A stretch of 64,000 bases of DNA from Alkalibacillus aidingensis. Its GTDB lineage: Bacteria > Bacillota > Bacilli > Bacillales > Alkalibacillaceae. Of this stretch, positions 10,990 to 19,465 are shown piece after piece. Location: NCBI RefSeq assembly GCF_014595945.1, contig NZ_JABXWU010000002.1, forward strand, positions 62,001 to 126,000. The letters are read 5' to 3'. Under the pieces are notes generated by a model. It had not been told where the DNA came from and did not search any database. It saw only the letters and a list, made by a program, of their open reading frames with translations. Every line of letters starts with the position of its first letter. The stretch's first letter is position 1. Made by a program: the position numbers and the translations under genes.

Positions 10990-12768
10990 TTACACAACAT
11001 ACTTTTCTTCTTCAATTAATTTGCTTGCAATCTCACGTTTCTTCTCAATCACATTAACATGATCGCGACGTGTGAGCTTTCTTAATGCAGAAAGCATCAT
11101 GCGTAAATTATCGCCTTCTTCAACAGCAATTAACGTTTCCTTTGCATGTGATTCAATGCGATTTAAAGATTCTTCTACATAAACTTGAGTGTAAAGAAGT
11201 TTCTGTTTGCTCTTTTCTTCGCCATCTTTAGCAATCGCTTTTGCGGTACGTAAAACAGCTGATTCCATGTTATAAATTTCTGCAGCAATATCAGCAATGT
11301 TTGATAAAAGCTCTTGTTCTTGTTCAATTTTCTCTTGGTACTTTTGCGCTGCAAGCCCAGCAGCTAAAAGTCCAATTTTCTTAGCGTTCCCAACTAAATA
11401 GATCTCTTGTTCTAACGCTTCATCACCTGGTGTTTCTGGCATCATGGCCATCAGCTCATTTTGTAAGCCCATTGCTTTTTCCAGGAGTGGCAGCTCACCT
11501 TTCATCGCTTTTTTCAAGAATGTTCCTGGGACTAATAAACGATTAATCTCATTGGTGCCTTCAAAGATTCGGTTGATGCGAGAATCACGATAAATTCTCT
11601 CAACTTCATATTCAGCCATAAACCCATACCCACCATGAATTTGTACCGCTTCATCAGCAACATAGTCTAAAAGCTCTGTTGCTGTATATTTATTCATCGA
11701 GCATTCAATCGCATATTCTGCAATTCCTTTAGCAACTAATGAACCATCATTTAATTCTTCTTTAGATAGCTTACCTAAACGCGACTCAAATAAGCCAACT
11801 GTACGATAAACGGCGCTTTCATTAGCATAGGTTCTTACAGCCATATTAGCTAGCTTCTCTTGGATTAATGAAAAGCTTGAGATCGGTGTTTTGAATTGCT
11901 TACGTTCATTCGCGTAGCTCACTGCTAATTCTAGTGCACGTTTGGCACCACCAACACCACCAATCGCCAGCTTATAACGACCGACATTTAAAATGTTAAA
12001 AGCAATAATGTGGCCACGGCCGATTTCACCTAATACATTTTCAACTGGAACTTCTGCATCTTCTAGCACTAATGTGCGCGTTGATGATGACTTAATTCCC
12101 ATCTTCTTCTCTTCTGGTCCTGTTGATACACCAGGGAAGTCTCGCTCTACGATGAACGCTGAGAACTTCTCGCCATCAATTTTGGCGTATACTACGAATA
12201 TATCAGCAAAAGCAGAGTTGGTAATCCACTGTTTTTCGCCATTTAAAATATAATGGGTCCCCTCTTCATTCAGAACGGCTGTTGTCTTAGCTCCCAATGC
12301 ATCTGAACCAGAACCTGGCTCTGTTAATGCATAAGCAGCAATTTTTTCACCTGTAGCGAGCGAAGGTAAATATTTTTGTTTTTGTTCCTCATTACCGAAA
12401 AAGACAATTGGAAGTGAACCAATTCCAACGTGGGCACCGTGTGTAATCGAAAAACCACCAGCTAGTGACATTTTTTCTGTAACTAAAGAAGAAGTAATCT
12501 TATCTAGCTCAAGCCCTCCATATTCTTCTGGTACATCGATTCCTAATAACCCTAACTCGCCGGCTTTTTGTAATAGTTTAACAGACTGATCAAATTCATG
12601 ATTTTCCAGGTTATCTAAAACTGGCCAAACATCATTTTTGATAAATTCTTCGGTTGTTTTGGCGATCATCTTATGTTCATCTGTGAAATCTTCTGGTGTT
12701 AACACATCTTCTGGCTCAATATCTTCGATTAAAAATGACCCACCTTTTAATAACTTTTCATCAATCAT
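10990..12768 (-). CDS. fadE: FadE-type acyl-CoA dehydrogenase
   Basis: 592-residue FAD-dependent acyl-CoA dehydrogenase, first oxidation of fatty-acid beta-oxidation. The usual ACAD domains span about 30-415 (YALTEPGSGSDALGAK; QWITNSAFADIFVVYAK; QIHGGYGFMAEYEVERIYRD), followed by a C-terminal helical extension of about 170 residues as in YusJ and VLCAD-like enzymes. The start has AGGGGGAAGGAAC. It is the last gene of fadN-fadA-fadE, 21 bp after fadA. Confidence 0.95.
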   Translation of the reverse strand: MIDEKLLKGGSFLIEDIEPEDVLTPEDFTDEHKMIAKTTEEFIKNDVWPVLDNLENHEFDQSVKLLQKAGELGLLGIDVPEEYGGLELDKITSSLVTEKMSLAGGFSITHGAHVGIGSLPIVFFGNEEQKQKYLPSLATGEKIAAYALTEPGSGSDALGAKTTAVLNEEGTHYILNGEKQWITNSAFADIFVVYAKIDGEKFSAFIVERDFPGVSTGPEEKKMGIKSSSTRTLVLEDAEVPVENVLGEIGRGHIIAFNILNVGRYKLAIGGVGGAKRALELAVSYANERKQFKTPISSFSLIQEKLANMAVRTYANESAVYRTVGLFESRLGKLSKEELNDGSLVAKGIAEYAIECSMNKYTATELLDYVADEAVQIHGGYGFMAEYEVERIYRDSRINRIFEGTNEINRLLVPGTFLKKAMKGELPLLEKAMGLQNELMAMMPETPGDEALEQEIYLVGNAKKIGLLAAGLAAQKYQEKIEQEQELLSNIADIAAEIYNMESAVLRTAKAIAKDGEEKSKQKLLYTQVYVEESLNRIESHAKETLIAVEEGDNLRMMLSALRKLTRRDHVNVIEKKREIASKLIEEEKYVV

Positions 12769-12789
12769 GTTCCTTCCCCCTATAATCCA

Positions 12790-13965
12790 TTATAGTAATT
12801 CAAACACACCAGCAGCTCCCATACCGCCACCAATACACATCGTAACCACACCATACTTCACATCACGGCGTTTCATTTCATGAATGAGTGAAAGAGTTAG
12901 CTTCGTACCCGTACAACCTAGCGGGTGTCCTAACGCAATAGCTCCACCATTCACGTTCACAATATCCTGATTGAGGCCTAACTCACGGCAAACCTGTAAA
13001 GATTGAGAAGCAAATGCCTCATTTAATTCAAATAGCCCTATGTCATCTAAAGTTAAACCAGCCATTTCAACTGCTTTTGGTATAGCCTTAACTGGACCAA
13101 TTCCCATAACTTCCGGTTCCACACCGGCAACCGTAAAGGAGAGGAATTTGGCCATTGGTTGAAGACCTTCTTTTTCAGCTTTTTCCCGATCCATTAATAA
13201 GACTGACGCAGCTCCATCACTCATTTGTGATGCATTACCTGCTGTTACCGAACCAGTGCCTGAGAACGCAGGCTTTAATTTGGCTAACGTTTCCATATCT
13301 GTTCCTTCACGAACTCCTTCATCCTGAGATAGGGTCAGTGTTTTCTCAGTGACTTGGTTATCAGGTCCAATTTCTCGATCGATTACTTCAACAGGAACGA
13401 TTTCGTCTGCAAATTTCCCTTCACTAATGGCTTGGGCTGCTCGCTCATGACTTCGTACTGCAAAAGCATCTTGGTCTTCACGGCTAATACCATAACGGTT
13501 AGCGACTTCCTCTGCTGTATGCCCCATATTCATATAGTATTCCGGTGCTTGCTCGACCAATGTCGGATTTGGCTTAATCACATGGCCCCCCATTGGAATC
13601 ATTGACATGGACTCTGCACCACCAGCAATAATGGTGTCCGCGTGACCTAGCATAATTCGTTCTGCTGCATAGGCAATACTTTGTAATCCAGAAGAACAAT
13701 AACGGTTGATCGTAATCGCTGGTACATCATGTGGTAATCCAGCAAGCCCAGCAATCTGTCTCGCCATATTCATTCCTTGCTCAGCTTCTGGCATAGCACA
13801 TCCGATAATCACATCATCTATATTTCCGTCATAATCGTTAGCGCGTTTTAACGTTTCTTTCACTGTTAAAGCAGCTAAGTCATCTGGACGCGTGTGAGCA
13901 AGTGTTCCTTTATTTGCTTTACCGACGGGCGTGCGTGCACCCGTAACAATCACGGCTTCTTTCAC
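12790..13965 (-). CDS. fadA: FadA, acetyl-CoA C-acyltransferase
   Basis: 391-residue thiolase that cleaves 3-ketoacyl-CoA. The nucleophilic Cys lies in [11 protein letters not shown], the His in [15 protein letters not shown] and the second Cys in [10 protein letters not shown]. The start is GTG at 13965, 6 nt after AGGAGGATC. It lies between fadN and fadE in one operon. Length is normal. Confidence 0.96.
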   Translation of the reverse strand: MKEAVIVTGARTPVGKANKGTLAHTRPDDLAALTVKETLKRANDYDGNIDDVIIGCAMPEAEQGMNMARQIAGLAGLPHDVPAITINRYCSSGLQSIAYAAERIMLGHADTIIAGGAESMSMIPMGGHVIKPNPTLVEQAPEYYMNMGHTAEEVANRYGISREDQDAFAVRSHERAAQAISEGKFADEIVPVEVIDREIGPDNQVTEKTLTLSQDEGVREGTDMETLAKLKPAFSGTGSVTAGNASQMSDGAASVLLMDREKAEKEGLQPMAKFLSFTVAGVEPEVMGIGPVKAIPKAVEMAGLTLDDIGLFELNEAFASQSLQVCRELGLNQDIVNVNGGAIALGHPLGCTGTKLTLSLIHEMKRRDVKYGVVTMCIGGGMGAAGVFELL

Positions 13966-14012
13966 GGTTGATCCTCCTCATTAGGTTGGATTTTTTATAA
14001 TTAACAAGTCGT

Positions 14013-16397
14013 TTAGTTACGTAACGGTTTTCCTTTTTGAAGCATATGAATCATACGCTCTTGTGTCTTTTGTTCGCCAACTAAGCTTAAAAACGCTTCA
14101 CGCTCTAAATCTAGTAAATACTCTTCATCGACCTTGGTGCCGTATTTTATTTTTCCACCTGATAAGACCTGTGCTAATTTAGTTGCAATCTTAATATCGT
14201 GTTCAGAAGCGTAACCACTTAATTGCATTTGTTTAGCTCCTAAAAGCATGGTTGCATAGCCTGCTTCACCGACAACAGGGACCTTTTCTTTCTTAGGTGG
14301 TTGGTAACCTGTTTCACTTAAAGCAATGACTTTATTTTTAGCATCGTGGATTTGGTGGTCACCATTCAAGCTAATGGAATCCTGCTGATTTAAAAATCCA
14401 TACTCGGCTGCTTCTGCAGCTGAAGTGGATACTTTACCAGTAGCAATCTTTTCAAACACATCATTAGCTACTTTTTGTAAATCAAAATCTATCCCTTGTG
14501 GAAGGCCATTTAATTGTTTGATATAAAACTCTTTATTACCGCCTCCACCTGGGATTAGGCCAACACCCGCTTCAACTAACCCCATGTATGTTTCCGGTGA
14601 TGCTTGTGCCGATGCACTTGGTAGAACAAGCTCAGTTCCACCACCTAAAGTCATCCCAAAAGGAGCGGCAACAACTGGTTTTTCGTTAAACTTAATATTT
14701 TGCATCGCTTGCTGGAATTGCTTAACGACCATCTCGATTTCAAAGAAGTTAAACTCTTGGGCTTCCATTAAAATCATCGCTAGGTTTGCACCAACACAGA
14801 AATTCTTACCTTGGTTACCGATTACTAAACCACGGTAGTTTTTGTTCACTTCCTCAAGAGATTGATTGATCATTTGAATAACATCTAAACCAATCGAGTT
14901 GTTAGGTGAATTAAATTCTAGGAGTGCTACATTATCTCCTAAATCTATTAAACTTGCACCACTGTTTTTCTTAATAACACCATTTGCTTGCTTTTTGAGC
15001 TTTAAGTTAATTTCCTTTTCGTTAACAACTTTCTCGACGTAATCACCGTTTTGATAAAAATATAGTTTTCCATTTTCCGTTTTGTAGAAAGACTTTAGTC
15101 CAGCGTCTAGCATCTCTTTAACCCAAGTAGGTACCTCTAAGCCTTCTTCCTCCATACGCTTGACAGATTTTTCAAGGCCAATAGCATCCCACATTTCAAA
15201 TGGACCTAATTCCCAACCGAAGCCCCATTTCATTGCATCGTCAATCTGGGTTATGTCATCAGCAATTTCACCTAGTAGATTTGCTGAGTATACTAATGTT
15301 GGTTTCGTGATATTCCATACTAAGTCACCAGCGCGATCACCTTTAGCAGATACTAATGCTTTCAGCTTGCGCTTGGGTCCTTTTTCTTGTTTAGCTGCGC
15401 CTGATGCAGCTGTTTTAAGCTTTTGTTGCTCTTGGTCGTACTCAAGAGTTTTGGGATTCAATTCATAAATGACGCTTCCTTTGTCACCTTTTTTCTTAAG
15501 GTAAAACCCTTTTCCAGCCTTTGCACCAAGCATTCCTTTCTCGTTCATCTGCTTCATAAATTCGGGAACTTCAAATACTTTCTTTTCATCCCCTTCGACT
15601 TGGTCATAAACATTTTTCGCAACATGGATAAATGTATCTAAACCTACGACATCTAATGTTCGGAAGGTTGCACTCTTCGGTCGACCGATCATCGGTCCAG
15701 TAACCGAATCGACTTCACCGACACTATAGTCACCTTTTAACATTTCCTGTACGGTTACTAGTAAACCGTATGTACCGATTCGATTAGCAATGAAGTTTGG
15801 TGTGTCCTTCGCCTCAACGACACCTTTTCCTAGTACATCTTCTCCAAAGCGTTTCATAAATGATAACACTTTCGGGTCAGTATCTTTCGTCGGAATTACC
15901 TCAAGTAACTTTAGATAACGTGGGGGGTTAAAAAAGTGTGTACCTAAGAAGTGCTTTTTAAAATCCTCGGAGCGCCCTTCTGCCATCCCCTCGATCGAAA
16001 TACCTGAAGTATTTGAACTGACAATCGTACCTTGACTGCGATATTCTTCAACCTGTTCATAAACTTTTCTCTTAATTTCTAGATTTTCGACAACTACCTC
16101 AATAATCCAATCGACATCATTTAAATCCTTCATGTTGTCTTCGAAGTTTCCGACTGTTATTAAATCTAAACTTTTCTTAGTTGTAATTGGTGATGGATTT
16201 TGTTTAAGAAGCTTTTTCTTACTGTTTTCAGCAATTTGATTACGTGCACGGGGGTCTTGTTTTTCTTCATCAGTTAAGTTATTGGGGACAATATCAAGCA
16301 TCAATGTTTCAATACCTAAATTAGCTAAGTGAGCTGCTATTCCAGAACCCATAACGCCTGATCCTAAGACAGCTGCGCGCTTAATTTTTCTGTTCAT
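14013..16397 (-). CDS. fadN: FadN, 3-hydroxyacyl-CoA dehydrogenase / enoyl-CoA hydratase
   Basis: 794-residue bifunctional beta-oxidation enzyme. The N-terminal Rossmann domain begins KRAAVLGSGVMGSGIAAHLA (about 5-25), followed by the HAD C-terminal domains; a crotonase domain occupies roughly 470-700 (GMTLGGGTELVLPS). The ATG at 16397 follows TAGGAGGAGC; 16 upstream codons run through the FadR operator and are excluded. It is the first gene of fadN-fadA-fadE. Confidence 0.95.
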   Translation of the reverse strand: MNRKIKRAAVLGSGVMGSGIAAHLANLGIETLMLDIVPNNLTDEEKQDPRARNQIAENSKKKLLKQNPSPITTKKSLDLITVGNFEDNMKDLNDVDWIIEVVVENLEIKRKVYEQVEEYRSQGTIVSSNTSGISIEGMAEGRSEDFKKHFLGTHFFNPPRYLKLLEVIPTKDTDPKVLSFMKRFGEDVLGKGVVEAKDTPNFIANRIGTYGLLVTVQEMLKGDYSVGEVDSVTGPMIGRPKSATFRTLDVVGLDTFIHVAKNVYDQVEGDEKKVFEVPEFMKQMNEKGMLGAKAGKGFYLKKKGDKGSVIYELNPKTLEYDQEQQKLKTAASGAAKQEKGPKRKLKALVSAKGDRAGDLVWNITKPTLVYSANLLGEIADDITQIDDAMKWGFGWELGPFEMWDAIGLEKSVKRMEEEGLEVPTWVKEMLDAGLKSFYKTENGKLYFYQNGDYVEKVVNEKEINLKLKKQANGVIKKNSGASLIDLGDNVALLEFNSPNNSIGLDVIQMINQSLEEVNKNYRGLVIGNQGKNFCVGANLAMILMEAQEFNFFEIEMVVKQFQQAMQNIKFNEKPVVAAPFGMTLGGGTELVLPSASAQASPETYMGLVEAGVGLIPGGGGNKEFYIKQLNGLPQGIDFDLQKVANDVFEKIATGKVSTSAAEAAEYGFLNQQDSISLNGDHQIHDAKNKVIALSETGYQPPKKEKVPVVGEAGYATMLLGAKQMQLSGYASEHDIKIATKLAQVLSGGKIKYGTKVDEEYLLDLEREAFLSLVGEQKTQERMIHMLQKGKPLRN

Positions 16398-16426
16398 GAA
16401 TGTGCTCCTCCTATCTACGGTCTTTT

Positions 16427-16449
16427 TGAATGAATACTCATTCATTTTA
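16427..16449 (-). promoter_or_regulatory. FadR operator and -10 of the fad promoter
   Basis: 16427-16444 reads TGAATGAATACTCATTCA, a full match to the Bacillus FadR palindrome TGAATGAnTAnTCATTCA. A minus-strand -10 (TAAAAT, 16444-16449) abuts it; the -35 is weak (GGACTA). FadR would block the promoter until long-chain acyl-CoA is present. Confidence 0.88.
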
Positions 16450-16452
16450 CCT

Positions 16453-16481
16453 CAAAAAAATTTGGATAGTCCTCTATCCAA
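16453..16481 (-). terminator. Terminator before the fad promoter
   Basis: Minus-strand hairpin TTGGATAG / CTATCCAA (perfect 8 bp, 4-nt loop) followed by ATTTTTTT. It would stop transcription arriving from the proline dehydrogenase gene through array B. Confidence 0.75.
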
Positions 16482-16660
16482 TTCGTTCTAATTATTACTA
16501 TAAATTATTTTCTGATATTTCGCAATCATTTATTTCGTTATTTTGTGTTTAATTGGATAATTTATGTAGGGATGGTTGGGTTAAGGGCTCATGGTCGAAT
16601 TTAATTTATTTGTGGTCGTTGGGGAGAGGAATCAACACCATTTTCACCTTTGAACTAGTT

Positions 16661-16987
16661 GCTTTGGCCTTGAGAGCCGTTCTACCGGACATTTCTTCCA
16701 CAATTACCAGCGCTTTGGGCCTTGAGAGGCGTTCTATCGGACATTTATTCCACGATTACCAGCGCTTTTGGCCTTGAGAGCCGTTCTATCGGACATTTCT
16801 TCCACAATTACCAGCGCTTTGGGCCTTGAGAGCCGTTCTATCGGACATTTCTTCCACGATTACCAGCGCTTTGGGCCTTGAGAGCCGTTCTATCGGACAT
16901 TTCTTCCACGATCACCAGCGCTTTGGGCCTTGAGAGGCGTTCTATCGGACATTTTGATCATACGCCGATGACCTTTTGTCCAATAGA
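16661..16987. repeat. Tandem repeat array B, exact 52-bp period, 6 units
   Basis: GGCCTTGAGA starts at 16666, 16718, 16770, 16822, 16874 and 16926, always 52 bp apart. Each unit contains TTGGCC or TGGGCC, 12 bp, CTATCGGACATT (first copy CTACCGGACATT), then a variable half (TTCCACGATTACCAGCGCT). The right end carries an inverted, one-mismatch copy of the core (TGTCCAATAGA, 16977-16987). To the left (16560-16660) is G/T-rich single-copy sequence with TTGGGTT and GGGCTCATGGTCG. It lies between two minus-strand genes (fadN and the proline dehydrogenase gene). Confidence 0.95.
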
Positions 16988-17012
16988 AGCACTCCCTCCA
17001 ACATCCAACCAT

Positions 17013-17930
17013 TTATTTTTTAAAGACACCTTTTAATACGAAGGCGACATTCGCTGGGCGTTCTGCCAAGCGGCGCATAAAGTAGCCATACCAATCACGC
17101 CCGTATGGAACATAGACGCGGACTTTATAACCTTCAGATACGAGCTTATTTTGCAGTTCTGTACGCATTCCGTAAAGCATTTGAAATTCAAATTGACTTT
17201 TAGGAATATCGTTTTCTTTAACGAACTCTTTTGTGAACTCAACCATACGGTCATCGTGGGACGCCACGGCTGTATAGTTTCCATTTTGCAAGTGAATCTT
17301 AATCATCTGTCTTAAGTTCGCATCGACATCTGCTTTATCAGGATAAGCGACTTCTTCAGATTCTTTATAGGCCCCTTTGACCAATCGCAAGTTGGGACTA
17401 TATTTATTTAAGTGTTCTAAGTCGCTAATCGTACGGTATAAATAAGACTGTAAAACGGTTCCAACATTGTCATACTCTTTTCTTAGCTCTTCGAATATAT
17501 CAAGGGTTTTTTGACAGCGTTCATAATCTTCCATATCAATGGTCACGAATACGTTATGCTCTTTAGCTGCCTCTAGGATCTTGCGCATATTAAACATAAC
17601 TAGCTCTTCTGAGATATCTAATCCCATCGATGTCATTTTAACAGATACTTGGGAATCAAGATCTAATTTATCAATGACTTTGATGGATTTAACTGTTTCA
17701 ATCATGCGATCCTTAGCTTCTTGTTCATCTGTTACATATTCTCCAAGATGATCAAGTGTTACCGATAAACCTTTGGCATTTAACTTACGAATTGTTTCTG
17801 CTGCATGACCAATGGAATCACCTGCAACGAAACGACTAGCACCAAACTTCAGACCATAACGCTTTGCTAATTTGGTAAATGATTTATTATCTGATAAAAA
17901 TAGGAAAAATTGGCGTAATACTTTTTCCAT
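17013..17930 (-). CDS. Proline dehydrogenase family protein (YusM/FadM-like)
   Basis: 305-residue flavin enzyme of the PRODH TIM-barrel family, oxidising proline to pyrroline-5-carboxylate. The C-terminal signature YVPYGRDWYGYFMRRLAERPANV is clear. The start ATG 17930 (MEKVLRQFFLFLSDNKSF) follows GGGGGATGAAG. In B. subtilis the equivalent gene (yusM) also lies beside fadN. No pyrroline-5-carboxylate dehydrogenase is adjacent. The only clear terminator downstream is past array B, so the array may be transcribed as its 3' tail. Confidence 0.9.
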   Translation of the reverse strand: MEKVLRQFFLFLSDNKSFTKLAKRYGLKFGASRFVAGDSIGHAAETIRKLNAKGLSVTLDHLGEYVTDEQEAKDRMIETVKSIKVIDKLDLDSQVSVKMTSMGLDISEELVMFNMRKILEAAKEHNVFVTIDMEDYERCQKTLDIFEELRKEYDNVGTVLQSYLYRTISDLEHLNKYSPNLRLVKGAYKESEEVAYPDKADVDANLRQMIKIHLQNGNYTAVASHDDRMVEFTKEFVKENDIPKSQFEFQMLYGMRTELQNKLVSEGYKVRVYVPYGRDWYGYFMRRLAERPANVAFVLKGVFKK

Positions 17931-18011
17931 GACTTCATCCCCCAGTCTGTCGAACAATTATGAAACCGTTTTCTATTTTATCATTTTTTGATAAAAAAAT
18001 TAATTAGAAAT

Positions 18012-18058
18012 AAAAAAATTACTCTAAACTTCAAAAATTGCTCGAAGTTTAGAGTAAT
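18012..18058 (-). terminator. Terminator of the PCYCGC-copZ unit
   Basis: Perfect 15-bp hairpin ATTACTCTAAACTTC / GAAGTTTAGAGTAAT followed on the minus strand by TTTTTTTATTTC, 8 bp after the copZ stop. Confidence 0.92.
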
Positions 18059-18065
18059 TAATCTA

Positions 18066-18272
18066 TTAGCTCTTCACATCATAACCTTGTTCTTCAATGG
18101 CTTCTTTCATTTCTTCTTTTCCTATTGTATCTTCATCAAACGTAACGTCGACTTTCCCACTATCTAAATGAACCTCAACAGAAGCAACTCCATCTAATTC
18201 TTTTAAAGCACCCTGAACAGCTTGTTTACAATGTCCACAAGACATTCCTTGTACATTTAATGTTAATTCCAT
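18066..18272 (-). CDS. copZ: CopZ-like copper chaperone
   Basis: 68-residue heavy-metal-associated domain, MELTLNVQGMSCGHCKQAV, with the metal-binding MxCxxC at Cys12 and Cys15. It is a cytosolic Cu(I) chaperone by family. No CopA ATPase or CsoR is nearby; instead it follows the PCYCGC lipoprotein gene with 67 bp between and no terminator, so the two are probably co-transcribed. Confidence 0.9.
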   Translation of the reverse strand: MELTLNVQGMSCGHCKQAVQGALKELDGVASVEVHLDSGKVDVTFDEDTIGKEEMKEAIEEQGYDVKS

Positions 18273-18339
18273 TTATTTATACCATCCCTTCAATCGTTTG
18301 ATACTATTATTTCGTATTTTCTGATACTTTTCAAATATT

Positions 18340-18825
18340 TTATTCTGGCTGTGGTGTGGGAGTCGGCTCCAAGCCAGTGTCAGCATACTCTTCATCGATT
18401 GCATCGCGAATTTCTTTGATCTCGTAACCATTATCTTGCATCTGTTTAGCCTCACGGGCTATATCGACACAAATTGCTCAGCCAAAGCCCATCTGATCAA
18501 TGTAGGCAACTTGATCATCGATTTCAGTGACAAAGCAGTGTTGATTATGCTCATGACCTACTTCACCACACCCACAATAACAAGGCATATTTTGAAGTAA
18601 ATCACCATCATGAATCGCAATTTCATATGCTTCTTTTACTTCCTCCATATCCTCCTCTGAGAACACATCAGCAAGTTCTGCTGACCAGGCTTGTTCTTCA
18701 ACATGATAAGTTAAAGCATCTAAGGAGGAATCATAACGAATTCCTTCTTCATTTTCTTCAATTTGATTTGAACAAGCTTCTAGAGTAATTAATAACAAAA
18801 GCAGTACTAGCATGTATTTTTTCAC
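18340..18825 (-). CDS. PCYCGC-motif lipoprotein, probable selenoprotein (in-frame UGA read as Sec)
   Basis: The frame from GTG 18825 runs 115 codons to a TGA (18478-18480), then stays open 45 more codons to TAA (18340-18342), giving 161 residues, about the length of the PCYCGC family. Signal peptide with lipobox LEAC (Cys18); PCYCGCG at 81-87; further Cys at 97. The UGA codon (116) starts UAIC, where I recall relatives having CGVC or CGIC; the sequence after it (VDIAREAKQ, KEIRDAID, PTPTPQPE tail) is family-like. A SECIS-like hairpin follows immediately. The alternative is a nonsense-mutated pseudogene, but all downstream codons are intact. The function of the family is unknown; a redox or metal role on the outer membrane face is inference. 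Confidence 0.8.
18436..18480 (-). promoter_or_regulatory. Bacterial SECIS-like hairpin after the UGA codon
   Basis: Directly after the UGA: 5 nt, lower stem UUGUGUC / GAUGCAA (7 bp with wobbles), 4x4 internal loop (GAUA / AACA), upper stem UAGCC / GGCUA (5 bp) and apical loop CGUGA. The loop starts 22 nt after the UGA and has G as its second base. This fits published bacterial SECIS rules (short upper stem, G in the first two loop bases, 16-37 nt spacing). Confidence 0.7.
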
Positions 18826-18919
18826 GACAGGTTATCCTTTCTTAATTAATTTTTTCTATTTATAATTTATCATGTCGGATAAAAGAGGTGGATGAAAAAT
18901 CATTAAGATTTATTGAACA

Positions 18920-19306
18920 CTACTTCGCCTGATCAATAGCTGCAACCATTGTCTTCTCAATGTCCAAAGCGAAATTTCTCACATCTTCTGAATTAATATT
19001 TTCCATTAAGGCAGTTGGTCGTGGCATACCTATTTTCGTTTGTCCTTCACTTTCATAGACAACCACTTTACATGGTAAAAAGTAACTAACCTTCTCCTCC
19101 ATTTTTAATATTTCACTAGCTGCCTTAGGATTACAGACTTCTAAGATTCTAAAAGACTGATTAAAATTATCAAAACCTTTACTATGCAAAGTCTCTTTAA
19201 CATCAAAGTCCCATAATACTCCGAACTTAACCTCTTGTAATGAACTTGTGATAGACTCTACTGCGTCATCAACCGTTTTATTCGTTGTCACTGTATAATC
19301 AAACAT
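18920..19306 (-). CDS. DUF302 family protein
   Basis: 128 residues matching the DUF302 fold: TVDDAVESITSSLQEVKFGVLW, central CNPKAASEIL, then LPCKVVVYE and a C-terminal helix. Cytosolic, no signal peptide. The function is unknown, though DUF302 genes often accompany thiol or metal genes. The start follows TTTTGGAGGGATTGT. It is divergent from the zinc operon. Confidence 0.82.
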   Translation of the reverse strand: MFDYTVTTNKTVDDAVESITSSLQEVKFGVLWDFDVKETLHSKGFDNFNQSFRILEVCNPKAASEILKMEEKVSYFLPCKVVVYESEGQTKIGMPRPTALMENINSEDVRNFALDIEKTMVAAIDQAK

Positions 19307-19379
19307 ACAATCCCTCCAAAATTAAATTGGCATATATTATGAGTTTACCCAATATAATTTCATTTGAAAACTCGTTTTC

Positions 19380-19426
19380 AAATCGTAATCATTACTGTTT
19401 ACAAATCGTAATCATTACGATATAAT
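19380..19426 (+). promoter_or_regulatory. Sigma-A promoter overlapped by tandem Zur boxes (znu operon)
   Basis: Two sites fit the Bacillus Zur consensus AAATCGTAATNATTACGATTT: 19380-19400 (right arm degraded) and 19403-19423 (nearly perfect), 23 bp apart. Between and across them lies TTTACA (19398-19403), 17 bp, TATAAT (19421-19426). Zinc-loaded Zur would cover both promoter elements. Confidence 0.93.
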
Positions 19427-19465
19427 CATTTACGGTTAATTCAAACACAAAGGGAGAGTTACATC

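Noticed and set aside
16553-16777. 74-codon frame at the left of array B
   Set aside because: Runs into 52-bp repeats, lacks a ribosome site, and is not protein-like.
18273-18455. 60-codon frame between copZ and the PCYCGC gene
   Set aside because: Out of frame with the Sec extension of the PCYCGC gene, which explains the region better.
18340-18480. PCYCGC gene as a simple nonsense-mutated pseudogene
   Set aside because: The 45 codons after the UGA are intact, family-like and overlap a SECIS-like hairpin placed as expected; kept only as the alternative.
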